A stretch of DNA of 64,000 bases from Kocuria sp. (GCA_030524035.1 JAUNHG010000002.1:603138-667137), one strand, 5' to 3'; counted from the stretch's first letter, positions 18,842 through 28,966 are shown. Made by a program: numbers and translations. Notes: generated from the sequence alone by a model not told the origin.

Positions 18842-21800
18842 TTAACTGACCACTTCCAAGCAGGTTGGCCCCAGTAGCACCTTCAGATCACCAAATAACG
18901 CCGGTGATGCAGAAACCCTGTATTGGGGCGGTAGAGACCAAATTTGCGTCGAACGTTGCGTCTCCACGTGCAATCTAACTTCCGAATCTCCTCGATGGTT
19001 ACGTAATACCTCCGCTAAGGCGCTGACCGTTTGCTCTGTCGCTTTATGCTCAGCCAAAGCAATCTTGACGGGTCCAGCATGACCATCCGGATTGATCTCC
19101 GGCACAGTCAACTCCATAGCGGACAGGGAGGTAGAACCGTCATCGCGTTTTTGAAGCCGTGCCTTCACAGAGCAAATCAAGTCCTCAGCCAGCACAGAGG
19201 CGATTGGCGCGTATGTTTTCCCAAAAAACATAATCTCTACGGACCCTGTACGATCCTCCAGCTCAATTCGGGCATAGGCATTACCTGATGATTTGGCAAT
19301 ACGGCGCTGCACTGAAGTGATCATGCCTGCCACCGTCACGATCGCACCGTCAGGTTTTGCGCTATCTTCAGCGAGCAAGGCCTGCACTGTGGTATCGGAA
19401 TACTGCCCCAAAGCCTCGTCAAGCCCACGTAATGGATGGTCAGAAACATAGAGACCTAACATTTCACGCTCAAATGACAGCATGTCTTTGCGTTCCCATT
19501 CCGGAACATCCGGCACTTCCACTGCCAGTCCGTGAACGTCCTGACCGGCGTCATCACCACCCATGGCGAATAGGTCAAATGTAAATTCGCCGTTTGCTTC
19601 ATTTTTCTTCTGAACCAGAACATCATCAATCGCTTGTTCGTGGCACATGACCAACGAACGACGCGTGTGACCTAGTTGATCAAATGCACCGGACTTAATC
19701 AAGGACTCAATAGTACGTTTGTTACAGACCACCGCAGGAACTTTCGAAAGAAAATCATTAAATGAAGTGAATCCACCCTTTTCTTCTCGCGCCTCAACAA
19801 TTCCTTGCACCACATTCACGCCAACATTGCGTACCGCAGCCATCCCAAATCGAATATCATTCCCCACCGGGGTAAAAGTAGTCACCGACTCATTAACATC
19901 CGGAGGGAGCACCGTGATACCCATGCGACGACACTCATTGAGGTACATCGCTAGTTTATCTTTATCATCGCCAACAGACGTCAGCAAAGCAGCCATATAT
20001 TCTGCAGGATAATGCGCTTTGAGATATGCAGTCCAATAAGAAACCAAACCATACGCCGCGGTGTGCGCCTTGTTAAAAGCGTAGTCGGAAAATGATTCCA
20101 GCACATGCCAGAGTGTCTTGGTGGCATCTTCTGAATACCCGTTTTCTTTCATGCCACTGAAGAAAAAATCTTGCTGCTTATCCAGTTCAGATTTTTTCTT
20201 TTTCCCCATAGCTCGACGTAAAAGATCCGCCTGACCCAGAGTGTAATTAGCTACTTTCTGAGCAACAGCCATCACTTGCTCCTGATATACGATGAGGCCG
20301 TAGGTTGTATCCAAAATTTCCGCCAGAGGTTCCGCCAGCTCTGGATGTATTGGCGTCACCTCCTGCTGACCGGTTTTACGCAATGCGTAATTGGTGTGTG
20401 AATTCACGCCCATAGGACCCGGACGATACAACGCAAGAACTGCAGAGATATCCTCAAATTCATCAGGCTGCATCAAACGCAACAAGGAACGCATCGGTCC
20501 CCCATCAAGCTGAAAAACACCCAAGGTGTCGCCACGACCCAAAAGCTCATAGGATTCTTTGTCATTCAGGGCCAAAGTTTCCAAATCCAGAACGAATCCA
20601 TCCCGGTTAAAGGTAATATTTTCTAGAGCATCAGAAATGATCGTGAGGTTACGCAACCCCAAAAAATCCATCTTAATAAGACCCAACCCCTCACAGGTGG
20701 GGTAATCAAATTGGGTGATCACCTGACCATCCGCCTCACGTCGCATCAACGGAATAACGTCTATCAAGGGATCAGAGGACATAATAACACCAGCAGCATG
20801 TACACCCCACTGGCGCTTTAGCCCCTCCAAGCCTGTTGCAGTCTCAAAAACTTTGGCTGCCTCAGGATCCTCCGCTAACACATCGCGCAATTCACCGGCT
20901 TCGTCGTACCGCTTGGCTTCCTTGTTATAAACATCGGACAGAGAAATACCCTTTCCCATGATGTCCGGCGGCATTGCTTTTGTTAGCTTCTCCCCCATGG
21001 AGAAAGGATATCCTAAAACTCGCGATGAATCCTTAAGAGCTTGCTTAGCTTTAATTGTTCCATAGGTAACAATCATTGCCACACGTTCATCACCATATTT
21101 TTCTGTAACATATTTAATAACTTCTGACCGTCGACGATCGTCAAAGTCCACATCGAAGTCAGGCATGGACACACGTTCCGGGTTCAGGAACCGTTCAAAA
21201 ATTAACCCGTGCTCCAAGGGATTTAATTCAGTAATCCTCATAGCATAAGCCACCATTGACCCTGCCCCTGAGCCACGCCCCGGCCCCACTCTGATGCCAT
21301 GATCTTTGGCCCAGTTAATAAAATCTGCCACCACCAGGAAATACCCCGGGAACCCCATCTGTTGAATGATTCTTTTTTCGTATTCTGCTTGATCCCGAAC
21401 ACCCTCCGGAACACCACCAGGGAACCGGTATTCTAATCCTGTATCTACTTCCTTAGCGAACCAGGAAGCTTCGTTTTCCCCTTCCGGCACGGGAAAAACT
21501 GGCATAAATTTCCCGATAGATTCATCGAACTCCACATAACAGCGTTCGGCAATCTCCAAGGTATTATCACAGGCTTCCGGATAATCCCGGAATAATTCCC
21601 GCATTTGCGCCGGTGTTTTGAGGTAAAATTCATCAGCATCAAATTTAAAACGCTTGGGGTCCGCTAAAGTGGAACCAGACTGTACACATAACAAAGCAGC
21701 ATGTGCCTGGGCGTCCTCTGCATGTGTGTAATGGAGATCGTTCGTAGCAACCAAAGGAAGATGAAGGTCTTTTGCAAGCTTCATCAGATCTTGATGGACA

Positions 21801-22399
21801 TTTTTTTCAATCCCCAGCCCATGATCCATGATCTCACAATAAAAATTGTCCGCGCCAAAAATATCGCGGAACTGCGCCGCAGCGTCAACCGCTTCCTTAT
21901 ACTGCCCCAACCGTAAACGCGTCTGGACTTCCCCCGACGGGCATCCTGTCGTGGCAATCAAACCTTTTCCGTACTCATTGAGCAGTTCGCGGTCCATCCG
22001 TGGCTTGTAGAGCTGACCCTCCAAGGAAGCATAGGAGGAAGCGCGGAAGAGATTCTGCATGCCTTCCGTCGTCTCAGCCAGCAAGGTCATATGTGTGTAA
22101 GCACCACCGCCGGATACATCGTCCCGGCCGCCCTCAGCAAATTTCACACGCGAGCGATCTGTACGGTGCGTCCCAGGGGTCAGGTAGGCTTCCACTCCAA
22201 TAATTGGCTTAATACCTGCCTTATGAGCTTTAGACCAGAAGTCATATGCCCCAAAAACAAAACCATGGTCCGTGGTGGCCAACGAGTCCATACCATTGGC
22301 ATGGCAAGCCTCAAAAAGGTCATCAAGTCTTGCCGCTCCATCAAGCATGGAGTACTCGGTGTGCACGTGCAGATGCGTAAAACCTTTGCCCTTCGTCAC
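18842..22399 (-). CDS. dnaE: DNA polymerase III alpha subunit
   Basis: Main replicative DNA polymerase. The 1185 residues begin with a PHP domain (THLHVHTEYSMLDG and LATTDHG). The polymerase core carries the catalytic motif MPDFDVDFDDRRR, then the finger region, a helix-hairpin-helix segment and a C-terminal OB fold (about 1000-1080). The length is standard for actinobacterial DnaE1. The start is a GTG with a weak upstream ribosome site. The middle of the gene is visibly richer in A and T at third positions than its neighbours. It probably leads a dnaE-hisD-nrdR transcript. Confidence 0.96.
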   Translation of the reverse strand: MTKGKGFTHLHVHTEYSMLDGAARLDDLFEACHANGMDSLATTDHGFVFGAYDFWSKAHKAGIKPIIGVEAYLTPGTHRTDRSRVKFAEGGRDDVSGGGAYTHMTLLAETTEGMQNLFRASSYASLEGQLYKPRMDRELLNEYGKGLIATTGCPSGEVQTRLRLGQYKEAVDAAAQFRDIFGADNFYCEIMDHGLGIEKNVHQDLMKLAKDLHLPLVATNDLHYTHAEDAQAHAALLCVQSGSTLADPKRFKFDADEFYLKTPAQMRELFRDYPEACDNTLEIAERCYVEFDESIGKFMPVFPVPEGENEASWFAKEVDTGLEYRFPGGVPEGVRDQAEYEKRIIQQMGFPGYFLVVADFINWAKDHGIRVGPGRGSGAGSMVAYAMRITELNPLEHGLIFERFLNPERVSMPDFDVDFDDRRRSEVIKYVTEKYGDERVAMIVTYGTIKAKQALKDSSRVLGYPFSMGEKLTKAMPPDIMGKGISLSDVYNKEAKRYDEAGELRDVLAEDPEAAKVFETATGLEGLKRQWGVHAAGVIMSSDPLIDVIPLMRREADGQVITQFDYPTCEGLGLIKMDFLGLRNLTIISDALENITFNRDGFVLDLETLALNDKESYELLGRGDTLGVFQLDGGPMRSLLRLMQPDEFEDISAVLALYRPGPMGVNSHTNYALRKTGQQEVTPIHPELAEPLAEILDTTYGLIVYQEQVMAVAQKVANYTLGQADLLRRAMGKKKKSELDKQQDFFFSGMKENGYSEDATKTLWHVLESFSDYAFNKAHTAAYGLVSYWTAYLKAHYPAEYMAALLTSVGDDKDKLAMYLNECRRMGITVLPPDVNESVTTFTPVGNDIRFGMAAVRNVGVNVVQGIVEAREEKGGFTSFNDFLSKVPAVVCNKRTIESLIKSGAFDQLGHTRRSLVMCHEQAIDDVLVQKKNEANGEFTFDLFAMGGDDAGQDVHGLAVEVPDVPEWERKDMLSFEREMLGLYVSDHPLRGLDEALGQYSDTTVQALLAEDSAKPDGAIVTVAGMITSVQRRIAKSSGNAYARIELEDRTGSVEIMFFGKTYAPIASVLAEDLICSVKARLQKRDDGSTSLSAMELTVPEINPDGHAGPVKIALAEHKATEQTVSALAEVLRNHRGDSEVRLHVETQRSTQIWSLPPQYRVSASPALFGDLKVLLGPTCLEVVS

Positions 22400-22444
22400 C
22401 CGAAGAGTCTACCTGTCACAAAGGTCAACGCAGCCAGCCACAGA

Positions 22445-23383
22445 TCAAGGCCCACCCTCACGCAACGTGTCCAGCGCGTAGTCAAGATCCTGCGGGTAGG
22501 GGCTCGTGAAGCTCATGCTTTGGCCCGTAACCGGATGGGTAAATCCCAAACGTCGTGCATGCAGCCACTGGCGTGTTAGTCCTAAAGCTGCCGACAGCGT
22601 GGGATCTGCACCATAGGTAAGATCCCCGCAACAGGGGTGATGCATCGCCGAAAAATGCACTCGTATTTGATGGGTACGCCCCGTTTCTAAATGGACTTCT
22701 AACAGGGTAGCCCGGCCAAATGCTTCCAGGGCTTCGTAATGCGTGACAGAGTCCCGACCACCATCAACCACAGCGAAACGCCATTCGTGTCCGGGATGGC
22801 GCCCGATAGGGGCCTGTATCGTGCCTTCCACAGGATCCGGCAATCCTTGAACAACGGTGTGATAAACCTTTTCCACCATCCGCTGTTTAAAAGCACGTTT
22901 GAGAACACTATAAGCCCGTTCGGTGCGGGCAACCACCATCAGCCCCGACGTTCCCACGTCTAAGCGGTGGACAATCCCCTGACGCTCAGCCGCTCCAGAC
23001 GTACTCACGGATACGGCAGCACCGGCCAAAGCGCCAACTACAGTGGGGCCTTTCCACCCAGGGGAAGGATGCGCAGCCACACCGGCAGGTTTATCAACCA
23101 CGATAATGTCATCGTCGCAATGGACCAGATCAAACCCATCAACAACATCAGAGACAACAACACTGGTGTCTTCATGAGGTGGCATCACGATGTGGATGAC
23201 GTCCCCATTCACCAGTCTGTCTGATTTTGCAACCCTTCGGTTGTGTGTCGTGATATCACCGGCACGCAGTAATTTCCCTACAGTGGTACGGGATAAACCG
23301 GTTAAACGCGCTATAGCGGCATCAGCCCGCTGACCATCGGCGCTCCTCGGAACAATCAACGTCTGGTGCACACGCTCAAACAT
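22445..23383 (-). CDS. rluD: 23S rRNA pseudouridine synthase, RluD family
   Basis: Converts uridines of large-subunit rRNA to pseudouridine. The 312 residues have an N-terminal S4 RNA-binding domain (about 14-70) and a catalytic domain with GIVHRLDVGTSGLMV, where D142 is the nucleophile, then LETGRTHQIRVH and LHARRLGFTHP. The ATG at 23383 is chosen because it lies in ATGTTTGA, overlapping the lspA stop by eight bases. A longer frame to 23467 would start inside lspA with a Cys-rich, non-family sequence. The exact rRNA target cannot be told from the sequence. Confidence 0.93.
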   Translation of the reverse strand: MFERVHQTLIVPRSADGQRADAAIARLTGLSRTTVGKLLRAGDITTHNRRVAKSDRLVNGDVIHIVMPPHEDTSVVVSDVVDGFDLVHCDDDIIVVDKPAGVAAHPSPGWKGPTVVGALAGAAVSVSTSGAAERQGIVHRLDVGTSGLMVVARTERAYSVLKRAFKQRMVEKVYHTVVQGLPDPVEGTIQAPIGRHPGHEWRFAVVDGGRDSVTHYEALEAFGRATLLEVHLETGRTHQIRVHFSAMHHPCCGDLTYGADPTLSAALGLTRQWLHARRLGFTHPVTGQSMSFTSPYPQDLDYALDTLREGGP

Positions 23384-23924
23384 CACTTGTGGAATCTGCA
23401 GCAGCAGACTTTCTGTGCCTGGCTGGTGGGTCTGTGGCATCTCGGCCCATGAACAACAGCAGAGCAATCAGCCCAATACCGACCACCACACCACAGTCAG
23501 CAATGTTAAACACCGCAAAATGCTTGACGTAGATGAAGTCAACCACATGACCGTTCGGAAACCCTGGCCAGCGGAATAAACGATCCGTCAGGTTCCCCAG
23601 GGCACCGCCCAAAACCAGGCCTAATCCTAAAGCCCAGGCCCGACTACGCACGCGGGGCAAGTACACCAAGATCCCCACAGAAACCACGGTCATAATTGCG
23701 GTGAACAACCAGGTGTAGTTTTCGCCCAACGAAAAAGCTGCCCCCGGGTTCAGCACATAGAGCCACTGCACCCATTCTCCCAGTACTGGGATAGATTCCC
23801 CTAGCTGCATCGCGCGCTCAACAACGGCTTTGGTGGTCTGATCCAAACCATAGACCACCAAAGCCGCCAGAGCAGCGATCAGCAAAAAGAACCGGGGGTG
23901 ACCGCCATATGTTGTGTCACGCAC
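23376..23924 (-). CDS. lspA: Lipoprotein signal peptidase
   Basis: Membrane aspartyl protease that cleaves the signal peptide of lipid-modified prolipoproteins. The 182 residues form four membrane helices. The catalytic aspartates are D129 (GHVVDFIYV) and D143 (FNIADC), and GNLTDR at 110-115 is also conserved. The C-terminal 25 or so residues are a polar cytoplasmic tail. The start is a GTG at 23924 with a weak purine stretch upstream. It is followed by rluD with an eight-base overlap, the common lspA-rluD pairing. Confidence 0.95.
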   Translation of the reverse strand: MRDTTYGGHPRFFLLIAALAALVVYGLDQTTKAVVERAMQLGESIPVLGEWVQWLYVLNPGAAFSLGENYTWLFTAIMTVVSVGILVYLPRVRSRAWALGLGLVLGGALGNLTDRLFRWPGFPNGHVVDFIYVKHFAVFNIADCGVVVGIGLIALLLFMGRDATDPPARHRKSAAADSTSDV

Positions 23925-23950
23925 CGTCCGACGCCCTGGGCACGCAGAGC

Positions 23951-24571
23951 TCAGGCCTGCTCTGCACCCGGCATAACGGGCGGAGCGGTGTCGATTTCAT
24001 GCAACTGGCCAGAAATGAATTCCTTGAGACGCTCACGATAGTTGGCTTCAAAGCCTTTGAGCGCCTGGACCTTCTGTTCCAGCACACCGCGTTCACGTTC
24101 CAATCCAGCAAGGACTTCCTCCCTGGAACGCTGAGCATCAGACACCATCCGCTCAGCTTGGCTCTGCCCCTCGGCCACAAGCCGATCGTGTTCGGCGCGA
24201 CCGTTGGACACATATTCATCATGCAGCTTCTGCGCCATAGCCAGCACGCCGGCAGCGCTCTGCGTGGAATCCCCAGCACCGGCCATATCGGGCTGAACCG
24301 GCGCAGCAGCTGCTTGGACCGGCTCAGCTGCCGGAGCAGCCGTGGAGGTGTCAACAGCAGCCCGCGCGGGGACAGCATCCTGCTGCCCGCGCTCAGAGGA
24401 AGCTCCTGCAGCTTCCAACTGCTGGGTGAGATCTGCGATCTCCTGATTTAAGGTCCGCAGTTCCAGAACGATCTCATCCAGGAAATCATCAACTTCATCC
24501 TGGTCATACCCTTCGCGGAACTTGGTCGGCTGAAACCGCTTGTTGATGACGTCTTCAGGAGTCAAGGCCAT
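23951..24571 (-). CDS. wag31: DivIVA/Wag31 polar growth protein
   Basis: Coiled-coil protein that binds curved membrane at poles and septa and directs cell wall growth. The 206 residues begin MALTPEDVINKRFQPTKF, then GYDQDEVDDFLDEIVLELRTLN (the DivIVA head and first coil), an Ala/Pro-rich linker (about 75-115) and a second coiled coil (about 120-190). The ATG at 24571 is chosen because GAGGAGAG precedes it and the MALTPEDV start is conserved. This N-terminus is of the Micrococcales type. It sits after a 299-base leader and next to lspA. Confidence 0.95.
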   Translation of the reverse strand: MALTPEDVINKRFQPTKFREGYDQDEVDDFLDEIVLELRTLNQEIADLTQQLEAAGASSERGQQDAVPARAAVDTSTAAPAAEPVQAAAAPVQPDMAGAGDSTQSAAGVLAMAQKLHDEYVSNGRAEHDRLVAEGQSQAERMVSDAQRSREEVLAGLERERGVLEQKVQALKGFEANYRERLKEFISGQLHEIDTAPPVMPGAEQA

Positions 24572-24870
24572 GGGGTGTTTTCTCTCCTCGTGCAGGTCAT
24601 TGCGGGGGTTGTCCCCCATTGGTGGATCACATTTCATCTGGTTGTGTGCGGTTCCTGCAGACCAGCCCGGCCTTGGGGACTACACACGTACCTTTCATGC
24701 AAGCTTGGTCCACCACCACAATGGTCATGTTCCCTCAACACAGTACATGCTCAAAGCTCATTCTCCCCCCACCAATAACCGCAATGTCCTCTATATAGCC
24801 CACGTTTTTAGCGTAATCAGCTGGAGGCGAACACCCTGCGACAGGCCGGTTAATTCAGTGAATTAGCAGG
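24572..24870 (-). promoter_or_regulatory. wag31 leader region
   Basis: About 300 bases without a gene. On the minus strand TATATA (complement of 24792-24797) could be a -10, without a good -35. A GGGGG-ACAA-CCCCC hairpin (24604-24617) lies 33 bases before the wag31 ATG and would be in the untranslated leader. A small TAATTC/GAATTA inverted repeat (24851-24865) lies just after the yggT stop. Confidence 0.35.
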
Positions 24871-25164
24871 TCAGGCCAGGAATACGCTGGCCAATATACT
24901 GCGCAGAAAAGCTAGACCGAAAATCAGGACTATTGCAGAAAGATCCAGCGCAACACCCCCCATCTGCAGCGGAGGAAGCAAGCGGCGAAGTGGTTTAAGC
25001 AATGGGTCCGTAATCGCATACACAGCGGACGCAAAAACCAGGACACCCCCCCGCGGGCGCCAACTACGCGACCAGGACGAAACCATCTCCAGCACAAACC
25101 GGGCCAAGATCACCAAGACTAGAAGATGAACGGCAACGTAAAGGATCCCTACAACGATCTGCAC
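24871..25164 (-). CDS. yggT: YggT family membrane protein
   Basis: A 97-residue membrane protein with two helices (about 4-27 and 73-95) joined by a segment containing ITDPLLKPLRRLLPP, the YggT signature. Family members sit in division gene clusters of many bacteria, and a role in septum or envelope organisation is suspected but not proven. The GTG at 25164 follows AGGTGCTGAC. It begins eight bases after sepF and probably shares its transcript. Confidence 0.92.
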   Translation of the reverse strand: MQIVVGILYVAVHLLVLVILARFVLEMVSSWSRSWRPRGGVLVFASAVYAITDPLLKPLRRLLPPLQMGGVALDLSAIVLIFGLAFLRSILASVFLA

Positions 25165-25172
25165 GTCAGCAC

Positions 25173-25823
25173 CTATGCCTGATCAGCGTCAGCATCGTCC
25201 GCGGGTGCCACAGTAGTATCCACTACTTCCACGTAAGAAGGTGTCAGCAAGAAAACCGTAGTGGTGACACGCTCAATTGACCCGTGCAAGGCATAAACCA
25301 ACCCGGCTGCAAAATCCACCAAACGCTTGGCTTCTGCCTCACCCAAATCCGTGAGATCCATGATGACGGGAGTGCCATCACGAAAAGATTCCCCCACAGA
25401 CTTGGCATCATTGTAGGAACGCGGGTGCACGGTGGTGATGGTGCGCATATCGTCAGCAATCTCTCGTGTTGTGGAGGGGGCACGCTTGATCGGCGTCACC
25501 GGAGCGCGGTACTCAGCGCTCCGGCGAGGGTGCGGTATCCGGGGACGCGAGGAGTGAGTCACTGAAGTGTCCTCACGAAGCTCCCGAACTGAGTCTCCGG
25601 AACGATCGCCACGGTCCGCATCCTCAGAAAGACTCCTCGGGATCCCAGATGCCTCATCAGTAAGCCCTGGTCGAGACTCACTGTGGTCAATGATGCGTTC
25701 ATCACGGTCACCCTGCGAAACAGTATGAGCGGCATCGTGATCCGCATTACTGCGTGATTCGCTTTGGGGATCAGGCACTGCCAGGCCCAGAGCGATCATG
25801 GCTCGGCGCATCGACTGGCCCAT
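25173..25823 (-). CDS. sepF: Cell division protein SepF
   Basis: FtsZ-binding membrane anchor of the divisome. The 216 residues have a short N-terminal helix ([16 protein letters not shown]) that probably inserts in the membrane, a long acidic linker rich in Ser, Asp and Arg (about 20-115), and the C-terminal SepF domain with [29 protein letters not shown] and [20 protein letters not shown]. The ATG at 25823 follows AAGGAGTGCCGTCC. A GTG nine bases upstream overlaps that ribosome site and is less likely. The linker is longer than in Bacillus SepF. Confidence 0.93.
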   Translation of the reverse strand: MGQSMRRAMIALGLAVPDPQSESRSNADHDAAHTVSQGDRDERIIDHSESRPGLTDEASGIPRSLSEDADRGDRSGDSVRELREDTSVTHSSRPRIPHPRRSAEYRAPVTPIKRAPSTTREIADDMRTITTVHPRSYNDAKSVGESFRDGTPVIMDLTDLGEAEAKRLVDFAAGLVYALHGSIERVTTTVFLLTPSYVEVVDTTVAPADDADADQA

Positions 25824-25873
25824 GGACGGCACTCCTTGCTCTGCTATGGAAAGCGTGAATTGGGGGCATCAAC

Positions 25874-26623
25874 CTAGCCCACCGGACGCGCTCCGAGAAT
25901 ACCGGAACCAACTCGCACGTGGGTGGAGCCCCACCGGATGGCGGCCTCTAAATCTCCACTCATTCCCGCAGAAATCTGATCTGCATTTGGGTGGATAGAA
26001 CGCACCACCTGAGCGCATTCGTACAACCGCTTAAAAGCCATGTTCGGGTCCATATTCAATGGCGCCACCGCCATAACACCACGAAGTCGCAAACCCTCTT
26101 CAGCTACCACCGCCGACGCTATACGCTCAACATCCTGCGGTAGAGCTCCACCTCGCCCCACTAAGCCATCTAGTGATACCTGGATCAAACATTCCAGGTC
26201 ACGCTCAGCGCTAGGTCCTGGCTGATGCTGGCCAGATTCAACAGCACCACGATGGTGCCGTACAGATTTGCCCAACGCTGTAACCAGAGAATCACGATCC
26301 ACTGAATGAACACTGGTGGCATAACGCACCACTGAGTTGGTTTTATTGGTCTGCAACTGACCAATAAAATGCCAGGTGGCCTCTGGAACTTCTCGGGCTT
26401 TCAAGGCTGCTTCTTGGTCTCTGTTCTCACCCATGTGAGTCACACCCAAGTGAAGAAGTCTGCGGACGTCATCAGCAGGAAAAAACTTGGTGACAACGAT
26501 CAACTCAACCGTTGCCGCCTCATCCACCTCTCGATGCTGCTGCGCAACAGCTATTCGCTGCTTCACCACCGCCAACCGGTGCCGCATTTCCTCGGTCCGG
26601 GCATCCCCACTCTTCTCTATCAC
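25874..26623 (-). CDS. yggS: PLP homeostasis protein YggS
   Basis: Pyridoxal-phosphate-binding protein of the YggS/PROSC family, which buffers the cofactor and has no known enzymatic turnover. The 249 residues include the PLP lysine in ELIVVTKFFPADDVRRLLHLG, GENRDQEA, WHFIGQLQTNKTN, and the phosphate-binding end GMSGDLEAAIRWGSTHVRVGSGI. The GTG at 26623 overlaps the pgeF stop as GTGA and follows GAGGCAGCA. A longer frame to 26767 would lie inside pgeF and is rejected. It is part of the ftsZ-pgeF-yggS-sepF-yggT string. Confidence 0.93.
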   Translation of the reverse strand: MIEKSGDARTEEMRHRLAVVKQRIAVAQQHREVDEAATVELIVVTKFFPADDVRRLLHLGVTHMGENRDQEAALKAREVPEATWHFIGQLQTNKTNSVVRYATSVHSVDRDSLVTALGKSVRHHRGAVESGQHQPGPSAERDLECLIQVSLDGLVGRGGALPQDVERIASAVVAEEGLRLRGVMAVAPLNMDPNMAFKRLYECAQVVRSIHPNADQISAGMSGDLEAAIRWGSTHVRVGSGILGARPVG

Positions 26624-27342
26624 TGCTGCCTCACCGCGACCATGCCAATGATCCTTCCGCTGTGCGGCGCCCTCCGATGTGAGGACAAATCGGTGTTTTC
26701 CATCGTGCACGCCGGAGAGCCTGCCACCTGTGGCCGCTGCACCTGAACGCCCATATCCGTCAAACATTGAGCAGCTGCCCCAGGGAGGTCCAAACCGGGC
26801 GTGCCCCAGGAGGTTGTGGACCGCACCCCTGGGCGTGCATCCTCACATTCCCGAGCCATATCTGCGGGCACTTCATAACAGTTACCGCATACGCTAGGGC
26901 CGATCACTGCCTGAATAACCCCTGCGCCGCGGGCACGCATGACTTCCACTGTGGCATCCAACACGCCACCCATTAACCCCTGACGACCAGCATGAGCAAC
27001 CGCTGTGATATGGCGCGAAGGATCCGAAGAGTCTGTTCCCACCATGACCACCGGAACACAATCAGCAACCATTACGGCAAGCGCTCTACCCGTCACAGAG
27101 ACGGAGGCATCCGCTGTGGGAACAACATCAGGTGCCACAGCATCCGCGTCAACCACCGTGGCGCCATGGACCTGATTGAGATACAACGTACTGCCAGGGG
27201 CAACGCCTACATCTTTTTCGACTGCAATGCGCCGGCGCAGCACCGCTTGCTCATCGTCGTGTACATGCAACGCAAGGTTGCCCGCAGCACGATTAGTGAA
27301 CACAATCTGTGCAGACCCCACAAGCGTCCGATACCAATACAT
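26620..27342 (-). CDS. pgeF: Peptidoglycan editing factor PgeF (laccase domain)
   Basis: Multicopper-oxidase-like laccase-domain protein. In other bacteria PgeF keeps L-Ser out of the first position of the peptidoglycan stem peptide, and homologues can act on purine nucleosides. The 240 residues show LNQVHGATVV, MVADCVPVVMVG, VAHAGRQGLMGGVLD and GPSVCGNCYEVP, which carry the metal-binding His and Cys residues. AGGAGG precedes the ATG. It is linked to yggS by a GTGA overlap and lies 103 bases after ftsZ, with a strong hairpin between. Confidence 0.93.
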   Translation of the reverse strand: MYWYRTLVGSAQIVFTNRAAGNLALHVHDDEQAVLRRRIAVEKDVGVAPGSTLYLNQVHGATVVDADAVAPDVVPTADASVSVTGRALAVMVADCVPVVMVGTDSSDPSRHITAVAHAGRQGLMGGVLDATVEVMRARGAGVIQAVIGPSVCGNCYEVPADMARECEDARPGVRSTTSWGTPGLDLPGAAAQCLTDMGVQVQRPQVAGSPACTMENTDLSSHRRAPHSGRIIGMVAVRQQ

Positions 27343-27373
27343 AGTCGCCTCCTACGCCTGTTGTGCTGATGCA

Positions 27374-27411
27374 GTTGAAGCCGGACACCCGCAGGGGGCT
27401 CCGGCTTCAAC
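27374..27411 (-). terminator. Hairpin between ftsZ and pgeF
   Basis: GTTGAAGCCGG (27374-27384) and CCGGCTTCAAC (27401-27411) form a perfect 11-bp stem with a 16-base loop. No T-run follows on the minus strand. It may attenuate read-through from ftsZ or stabilise the ftsZ messenger end. Confidence 0.5.
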
Positions 27412-27445
27412 CAGCTACGAGGCACTCAACACACACCTACGGAAA

Positions 27446-28690
27446 TCACTTCAGAAAATCGGGGAAATCCAAGGAGTCCTTGCGTTCAGCAGAGCTATTG
27501 ATGCTCTCTTGCTCAACAGGCAGATCAACATCAAAACCTGCGTCATCCGGAACATCATCATGTGAAGGTTGGGACCATGCAACACCACCAGCCCCAGGAA
27601 GAGCGGACGACGACTGTCCGCCAGCCTGCGGAGAGCGGGCAATATCAGCTGGTTGCCCTGCCCCTGAGCCGAATGCTGCACGGGTCGAGGCCGCCTGCTG
27701 AGCCGCTGCGGACGTATTGTTAGCGTTCGTTTCAGGGGAAACTGAATCAAACCCAGCGGCAATCACTGTGACACGAGCCTGGTCACCCAACGCGTCATCG
27801 ATCACAGCACCAAAAATAATGTTCGCTTCTGGATGCGCAACTTCCTGAACCAGGCGAGCAGCCTCATTGATTTCAAACAATCCCAAGTCAGAACCACCTT
27901 GGATTGACAACAGCACACCATGGGCTCCGTCAATGGAGGCTTCCAGCAAGGGCGATGCGATAGCGAGCTCAGCTGCCTTCACCGCACGGTCCTCCCCCTG
28001 GGCAGAACCGATACCCATCAAGGCAGAACCAGCACCTTGCATCACCGATTTGACATCGGCGAAGTCCAGATTGATCAGCCCTGGCGTGGTGATCAAGTCA
28101 GTGATCCCCTGGACACCTGACAGCAGAACCTGATCAGCTGACTTAAAAGCGTCCAGCATGGACACATTGCGATCTGAGATCGACAACAGGCGGTCGTTGG
28201 GAATAACAATGAGGGTATCGACCTCATCCCGCAGGGTCTCGATGCCGTTTTCCGCCTGATTAGACCGGCGACGCCCCTCAAAAGTAAACGGACGGGTAAC
28301 CACACCAATTGTTAAGGCACCTAAGGAGCGCGCAATGCGGGCGATCACGGGAGCACCACCGGTACCGGTCCCCCCACCTTCACCAGCAGTAACAAAAACC
28401 ATGTCAGCGCCCTTGAGGACTTCCTCAATTTCCTCCTGATGATCTTCAGCAGCTTGCCGCCCAACATCAGGATTAGCACCTGCACCGAGGCCACGGGTGA
28501 GCTCACGTCCGACATCAAGTTTTACGTCCGCATCAGACATCAACAACGCCTGGGCATCTGTGTTGATAGCTATAAATTCGACGCCACGCAGGCCTTCTTC
28601 AATCATGCGATTGACGGCGTTGACGCCGCCACCGCCGATGCCGACGACCTTAATGACGGCTAGGTAGTTTTGGGGAGTCGTGGTGTCCAT
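27446..28690 (-). CDS. ftsZ: Cell division GTPase FtsZ
   Basis: Tubulin-like GTPase that forms the Z-ring. The 414 residues include [15 protein letters not shown], the GTP-binding GGGTGTG loop at 105-111, [11 protein letters not shown] with the T7-loop catalytic residues, an Ala/Ser-rich linker (about 318-400), and the C-terminal [10 protein letters not shown] peptide that binds SepF and other partners. The ATG at 28690 is chosen because ACAGGTGATC precedes it. A GTG 15 bases further upstream lacks conserved residues. It has its own leader of 276 bases after ftsQ. Confidence 0.97.
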   Translation of the reverse strand: MDTTTPQNYLAVIKVVGIGGGGVNAVNRMIEEGLRGVEFIAINTDAQALLMSDADVKLDVGRELTRGLGAGANPDVGRQAAEDHQEEIEEVLKGADMVFVTAGEGGGTGTGGAPVIARIARSLGALTIGVVTRPFTFEGRRRSNQAENGIETLRDEVDTLIVIPNDRLLSISDRNVSMLDAFKSADQVLLSGVQGITDLITTPGLINLDFADVKSVMQGAGSALMGIGSAQGEDRAVKAAELAIASPLLEASIDGAHGVLLSIQGGSDLGLFEINEAARLVQEVAHPEANIIFGAVIDDALGDQARVTVIAAGFDSVSPETNANNTSAAAQQAASTRAAFGSGAGQPADIARSPQAGGQSSSALPGAGGVAWSQPSHDDVPDDAGFDVDLPVEQESINSSAERKDSLDFPDFLK

Positions 28691-28966
28691 GATCACCTGT
28701 TTCACGTCGGGGGTCCGCCCGCCTGGGGGACGAGCGGGCTGTCATATGGAGTCGAACTGCCAGACCAGGTCGTCACTCTAACCCTCAAGTTAGGATTGAA
28801 TAACGAACCGCCCGTGGGCAGTAACTCACCTATTTCTTCCACGCAAAGACTAGCCAACAGGCGTGAATCGATCCGCACGCATGAGGGTGTGTTGTACAGA
28901 CCGTTACGGAATTTTCTCCAACCCCACTCAAGTTTCAGGAAAAACTTGAAGCACAGTACATGTCCG
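28691..28966 (-). promoter_or_regulatory. ftsZ leader with inverted repeats
   Basis: No gene is seen in these 276 bases. CAAGTTT and AAACTTG (28929-28948) form a small hairpin just after ftsQ. CTAAC and GTTAG form another closer to ftsZ. Actinobacterial ftsZ genes commonly have their own promoters in this position, but no clear -35/-10 pair stands out. Confidence 0.35.
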
